Positions 5,773-8,297 of a stretch of DNA of 8,297 nt are shown piece by piece. Source of the stretch: Candidatus Coatesiibacteriota bacterium (GTDB lineage: Bacteria; B130-G9); the NCBI GenBank assembly GCA_016929465.1, contig JAFGIT010000274.1:1-8297 (forward strand). Reading direction: 5' to 3'. A program made the translations under genes and the position numbers. The stretch's first letter is position 1, and each line of letters starts with the position of its first letter. The notes beneath the pieces are model-generated. The model was not told where the DNA came from. It did not search any database and saw nothing but the letters and a program-made list of their open reading frames with translations.

Positions 5773-7719
5773 CTATGGGACCCGATAGTGAAATCCCATA
5801 TCGACCTGCCCCGTGTCCGCCATCCCGTCTGCCTGCGTCGTGCGAGTAGATAGCCCGGCTTCATCTGCCGTTTGGCTTCCGGCATCTATGCACGGGCTGT
5901 TGGGGTCGAGGTAGTAATCCCCGAACGGTCCCTCAACGAACATCGGATCGGCGTTGATATTGCCATCCCCCGAGCCATCCCAGTTCTCTACGCAACAGAA
6001 GGACAAAACGCTGCATCCGTATAGATTCATATCCTCTAGCGCCGAGTTCGCCCAGATGATGCAGTCCGTGATTGCCGGCGAGCACCCAGACGAAGCGCAC
6101 CGAATCCCTCCCCCAGACTCGCTTGCGGTATTTCCCGTTATGGTATTTTGAGAAATAGTAGGCGAGTGATATTCACAGTATAGGCAGTATATCCCTCCGC
6201 CATCCGCTGCATCGTTACCGGCGATCAGGTTGTTCTCTATATCCGCCTCACAGTTCCTATCGCAATAAACGCCAGCACCGTCATATTTGGCCGTATTATT
6301 CAGGATCATATTACCGATTATCGACGGACTGCTCCACTCACAACAGGATATGCCGGCTCCGCTCCCACCCCACATAGAAGCGTCATTTTCCGATATGAGG
6401 TTGCCAGAAATGAGTGAACTATCTGATTTCTCACAATAGACGCCTCCCCCATATCCACCGTTCGCGAGGTTCTTCGTTATGCAATTGCCCTGGATTATCG
6501 CGGTCCCGTTGCAGTATATTCCGGCGCCGCGCGAGGCCGAGTTACTGGATATCATATTGCCGCGAACGACGGGTGAGTCGTAGCAGTATAGCCCGGCACC
6601 CGCGAAATCGGCGGAATTTTCCTTTATTTGGTTATTTAGGATACTCGGCGAGCTGTCGTATTGACAGAATATTCCTCCACCATAGCTGGAGTAGTTGCCA
6701 GAGATAGTGTTGTTCTCAATCGATGGATCGCTAAAATCATAACAGCAAATTGCCCCACCAGAACTGAACATCCAAAAATCAGCAGAATTGTCACATATCA
6801 TATTTTCGCGCACCAGAGGTGAGGCATACTCGCAGTATATCCCGCCGCCATGATCCGCCCTGTTATCGATTATCCGATTGTTGATGATTTTAATCGAGCC
6901 GTTTGTCGGCGAGTTGCGACAGAAAATTCCCCCTCCTGAAGCGTCTGAGGGCTCCCCGCCTGTAATCGTGAGCCCTTCAATTGTAAGCTCCCTGACGGCA
7001 TTGCAGTGAATCACGCGATAGCCCGAATGACCGGCATCGAGGATCGTGGTCTCTCGATCTTCGCCGCGCAGGGATATCCAGCTTCTCATGATAAGTGGGA
7101 ATGTCTCCCCGTTGCTTCCCGCGGAATAGCAGCCGGCCGCAACGTGAATTATGAGCGGCATCATCTCGGAGCCCTGAAGCGAGTTCAAGGCATGAGTGAT
7201 CGTGCACCAGGGCGCGCCCTCTGTCCCCAAGCCGCCGTCATCGCCGAACTCCGCATCGACATAGAAATCTGTCGGGAAGCCCTGGAATACTCCGAACGGG
7301 GCTAACGAGATATCCGAGATAAACTCAATTGTGCCTGGCTGGGTCAATCCCGCTGCGAACGAATACTCGCCCTGTTGCCCTATAGGTGGCATTTCGCACG
7401 GCAAATCAAGCCAGCATAGCGGTGTCCGTCCCATCTCGAATCCCGACGGGACATGAAGGTCTGTTAACCAGGGTGTCAGGCCTTCAGCCCAGCCATCGTC
7501 CCCCAGAGTGAAGAGTCCGCCAGTTGCAGTCCAAAGCCCAACATACACATCAACAGAGGCGTCGTCTCCGTCATTCGCACCCGCAAGGCTAACCTCTACG
7601 GTATCGCCCCCATGATAGGAACCAGAATCAGTATGGATCGAGATCGTCGGTCCGGCGATCGCGCTCGAGACTAAGAAAATAGCCGCCACAAATGCAAACG
7701 ACATAGCAGTTGCTCTCAC
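5773..7719 (-). CDS. Secreted right-handed parallel beta-helix protein (DUF1565-like)
   Basis: This 648-residue exported protein has a signal peptide at residues 1-22 (MRATAM then FAFVAAIFLVSSAIA, cleaved before Gly23). A beta-rich N-terminal domain follows (about 24-145). Next is a DUF1565-like entry segment, FYVDAEFGDDGG...GAPWCTITHAL (152-178), and then a long solenoid (about 225-575). The solenoid repeats a unit of 24-30 residues containing G-G/A-x-h-x-C followed by N-x-I-x-x-N. The G-x-C element appears 11 times, with the last Cys at 267, 296, 326, 352, 379, 403, 429, 459, 486, 512 and 541. The C-terminus has SPCIDAG (608-614) and DMGFHYRVP, a common end for this family. Such proteins bind or cut surface polysaccharides or act as structural surface proteins; no lyase catalytic set is evident to me. 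The GTG start is fixed by GGAGG. It follows the HEAT gene by 26 bases. Confidence 0.93.
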   Translation of the reverse strand: MRATAMSFAFVAAIFLVSSAIAGPTISIHTDSGSYHGGDTVEVSLAGANDGDDASVDVYVGLWTATGGLFTLGDDGWAEGLTPWLTDLHVPSGFEMGRTPLCWLDLPCEMPPIGQQGEYSFAAGLTQPGTIEFISDISLAPFGVFQGFPTDFYVDAEFGDDGGLGTEGAPWCTITHALNSLQGSEMMPLIIHVAAGCYSAGSNGETFPLIMRSWISLRGEDRETTILDAGHSGYRVIHCNAVRELTIEGLTITGGEPSDASGGGIFCRNSPTNGSIKIINNRIIDNRADHGGGIYCEYASPLVRENMICDNSADFWMFSSGGAICCYDFSDPSIENNTISGNYSSYGGGIFCQYDSSPSILNNQIKENSADFAGAGLYCYDSPVVRGNMISSNSASRGAGIYCNGTAIIQGNCITKNLANGGYGGGVYCEKSDSSLISGNLISENDASMWGGSGAGISCCEWSSPSIIGNMILNNTAKYDGAGVYCDRNCEADIENNLIAGNDAADGGGIYCLYCEYHSPTISQNTITGNTASESGGGIRCASSGCSPAITDCIIWANSALEDMNLYGCSVLSFCCVENWDGSGDGNINADPMFVEGPFGDYYLDPNSPCIDAGSQTADEAGLSTRTTQADGMADTGQVDMGFHYRVP

Positions 7720-7724
7720 TATCC

Positions 7725-7729
7725 CCTCC
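7725..7729 (-). promoter_or_regulatory. Ribosome binding site of the beta-helix gene
   Basis: On the - strand GGAGG ends 5 bases before the GTG at 7719. This supports GTG over the in-frame ATG at 7704, which would shorten the positively charged end of the signal peptide. Confidence 0.75.
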
Positions 7730-7745
7730 CTCTCGGAGATCTTCC

Positions 7746-8297
7746 CTATTCGGCCACCAGGGCCTGTTTTATTTTGCCCAGGACGAACGGGTGCTTCTCT
7801 TGCTGCTCGTATTTCTCGAGAAATTTTTTCGCATCGGGGTGGTCGCAGCTTGCGACCAGCTTCACGGCATGGCCCCTGATATTCCAGCCCTCTCCAGCCG
7901 AGTCATTCAGGAGTCGCTTCCCCAGCTTGAAGGCCTGCTTCTGCTGCTTGGTGCGGCGGCTCTCGGCCTTGAGCTTATTATCCGCCATCACTGTATCGAA
8001 ATACCGGGCGAGCGCCTCGAGTGCATACAGGCGTCTCCTCTCGGGGACGTCGCGGGAAGCAGCCGCATCGGTCAACAGATCGAAGGCGATGTCGCCGTTT
8101 GCTACTCCCGCCAGTTGGAGAACAGCGGCACCTCTCACCGTGGCCTCCTCATCCTCGAGGGAGTCCATCAAGCGGAGCATGGCGACCTTGTGTGGGATTT
8201 TACCGAGAGAGATCGCAGCGGCAAGCCTTACGGATTGCTCCGGATGCTTCTGATAGGCGGCGATTGCGTTCACCTTCCCCGGATCACGCATCGCGCC
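7746..8297 (-). CDS. HEAT-repeat protein (5' end outside window)
   Basis: The frame is open from the right edge (GGC GCG before an ATG at 8291) to TAG at 7748-7746, so 183 residues of what is probably a longer protein are visible. Counting from the ATG, residues 10-30 (AIAAYQKHPEQSVRLAAAISL) and 38-61 (MLRLMDSLEDEEATVRGAAVLQL) are typical HEAT/PBS-lyase-type helical pairs, with the characteristic D/E-x-x-VR-xxAxxxL pattern. Further helical pairs follow at about 84-100, and at 137-160 with WNIRGHAVKLVAS. A basic stretch, KAESRRTKQQKQAFKLGKR (108-126), interrupts the repeats. HEAT repeats form curved scaffolds for protein binding. Nothing here indicates a catalytic function or a specific partner. 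The beta-helix gene follows within 26 bases on the same strand, suggesting co-transcription. Whether the ATG at 8291 is the real start cannot be settled in this window. Confidence 0.85.
   Translation of the reverse strand, partial: GAMRDPGKVNAIAAYQKHPEQSVRLAAAISLGKIPHKVAMLRLMDSLEDEEATVRGAAVLQLAGVANGDIAFDLLTDAAASRDVPERRRLYALEALARYFDTVMADNKLKAESRRTKQQKQAFKLGKRLLNDSAGEGWNIRGHAVKLVASCDHPDAKKFLEKYEQQEKHPFVLGKIKQALVAE

Noticed and set aside
6095-6922. The repeated GGNGGNATHTAYTGY-like DNA units as a CRISPR or tandem DNA repeat
   Set aside because: The repetition is at the protein level (beta-helix coils), with variable spacing and divergent codons. There are no identical direct repeats with spacers.
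7006-7305. Open frame on the + strand opposite the beta-helix gene
   Set aside because: It lies antisense to the DUF1565-like segment, has no ribosome binding site and no recognisable domain.

Overview
The window is an ordinary-looking stretch of a bacterial chromosome of moderately high GC. It most likely comes from an uncultured, metagenome-type Gram-negative lineage. The reasons are a Sec signal peptide, a predicted cytochrome lipoprotein, an anaerobe- or sediment-style multiheme cytochrome of the c554 type, a large secreted parallel beta-helix protein with a DUF1565-like start, and frequent GTG and TTG starts. I cannot assign a phylum from sequence alone. Candidate divisions related to the FCB group or the former Deltaproteobacteria would fit, but that is a guess.

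Layout. The left part (1-4876) is all on the + strand. First comes the end of a TPR-repeat protein, then a DUF6677-like membrane protein, then a 55-residue two-helix membrane protein that overlaps it by ATGA. An NAD(P)-dependent aldehyde dehydrogenase follows and ends in a strong rho-independent terminator at 3020-3049. A second + unit then carries tsaB (tRNA t6A synthesis), rimI (N-terminal acetyltransferase) and a multiheme c-type cytochrome lipoprotein. Each reading frame in this unit overlaps the next, so the three are probably translated together.

The right part (8297-4897) is all on the - strand and meets the left part head-on, with only 20 bases between the stop codons. In transcription order it holds a HEAT-repeat protein (5' end outside the window), a 648-residue secreted right-handed beta-helix protein with 11 in-register Gly-Gly/Ala-x-h-x-Cys coils, and a beta-class DNA methyltransferase resembling DpnA (M2.DpnII/M2.MboI). 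No restriction enzyme gene is visible next to the methyltransferase.

How the genes relate. tsaB and rimI are classic neighbours in housekeeping operons, but the trailing cytochrome is not a usual partner. The TPR, DUF6677-like and two-helix proteins look like one membrane-associated module of unknown role. I found no tRNA or rRNA, CRISPR array, insertion sequence or phage gene. I do not see a clear-cut new defence or biosynthetic system. The most unusual items are the cysteine ladder of the beta-helix protein, the small membrane protein, the solitary DpnA-like methyltransferase, and two motif losses (a His missing from one heme motif, a Gly missing from the acetyl-CoA loop of RimI).
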